Positions 13,865 to 14,201 of a DNA stretch of 14,201 nucleotides are shown piece after piece. Under the pieces are notes generated by a model. That model was not told the origin of the DNA, searched no databases, and saw only the letters and a program-made list of their open reading frames with translations. Origin of the DNA: JAKFEW01 sp036675505. Its GTDB lineage: Bacteria; Cyanobacteriota; Sericytochromatia; S15B-MN24; JAQBPE01. The first letter of the stretch is position 1. Each line of letters begins with the position of its first letter. A program made the position numbers and the translations under genes. The stretch spans positions 1-14,201 of the forward strand of contig JAKFEW010000078.1 in NCBI GenBank assembly GCA_036675505.1, written 5' to 3'.

Positions 13865-14201
13865 CCGGCGAGGCCCCGCACGCCTCGCCCGCGCTGCGCG
13901 CCGTGGCGCTCGGCGCGCTCGGCATGGCCCTGTTGGCGGTGGCGACGCAGACCGCCTGGGAAGGCCGCTCGCGCCTCACGGCCCATGCCGCGGACGCCGC
14001 GGAGCGCCGCATCGCGACGACGGCCGCGGCGATGGCCGGCGCGCTCGGCGGCGTGGCCAGCCAGCGGACGAGCCCGGCCGCGGTGGCCCGCGCGGCGGGC
14101 GCCGGCCAGGACCTGGCCGAGGTGCGCCTGGGCCGCCCCGACGAGGAGGAGGGCTTCTGGGAGGTCGCGAGCGACGACCGCGGCGGCCCCTGGCACGCCC
14201 C
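13861..14201 (+). CDS. N-terminus of a membrane-anchored protein, possible sensor; cut by window edge
   Basis: Only the first 113 residues are present. A short cytoplasmic N-terminus precedes one transmembrane helix at about 11-33 (ALRAVALGALGMALLAVATQ). Then comes an Ala/Arg-rich helical stretch (RLTAHAADAAERRIATTAAAMAGAL) and the start of an extracytoplasmic domain (GFWEVASDDRGGPW). This is the usual opening of a sensor histidine kinase, diguanylate cyclase or chemoreceptor, but no output domain is visible, so the class is open. ATG 13861 overlaps the stop of the transporter fusion by 4 bp (ATGA), so the two are translationally linked. An adjacent YfiR-like gene makes a sensor with a GGDEF or kinase output plausible; this is inference. 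Confidence 0.6.
   Translation, partial: MTGEAPHASPALRAVALGALGMALLAVATQTAWEGRSRLTAHAADAAERRIATTAAAMAGALGGVASQRTSPAAVARAAGAGQDLAEVRLGRPDEEEGFWEVASDDRGGPWHA

Overview
The window comes from a high-GC, Gram-negative (diderm) bacterium. A 60-base sample at 8641-8700 is 42/60 G+C. An outer-membrane TonB-dependent receptor, several lipoproteins and frequent GTG/TTG starts fit this. The lineage cannot be fixed from sequence alone. A myxobacteria-like or deep-branching environmental group is possible, but that is a guess.

Layout. (1) Positions 1-3885, minus strand: an operon in the order padR-type regulator, thiolase, 3-hydroxyacyl-CoA dehydrogenase, enoyl-CoA hydratase (cut by the left window edge). 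It is driven by a clear sigma70-type promoter (TTGCCA-N17-TATAGT) embedded in repeated GTATATCG motifs that look like autoregulatory operators. The three enzymes cover the hydratase, dehydrogenase and thiolase steps of fatty-acid beta-oxidation, or, in reverse, C4 acyl-CoA synthesis. (2) 4028-6291: three exported, probably lipid-anchored proteins with Ser/Thr/Pro/Ala-rich linkers. They are a double-CHRD lipoprotein (plus), a monoheme cytochrome c lipoprotein (minus, convergent, sharing a strong terminator) and an unrecognised 200-residue protein (minus). The last lies in a markedly AT-richer island (27/60 G+C at 5701-5760), flanked by two near-identical direct repeats with a 23-bp perfect core. 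(3) 6550-7859: a two-gene operon of a 2OG-Fe(II) oxygenase and an AHSA1/SRPBCC protein, overlapping by 4 bp. (4) 7926-14201: TonB-dependent receptor, YfiR-like periplasmic protein (11-bp overlap), a 1051-residue nucleotide-transporter-like/HEAT/cyclic-nucleotide-domain fusion, and the start of a membrane-anchored protein (4-bp overlap, cut by the right edge).

How they may work together: block 1 is a self-regulated acyl-CoA operon. Block 4 is the best candidate for an uncharacterised system. It pairs an outer-membrane receptor with a YfiR-type periplasmic protein, a membrane protein carrying a degenerate cNMP-binding fold, and a possible membrane sensor. The sequence supports the genes and their spacing; their joint function is inference.
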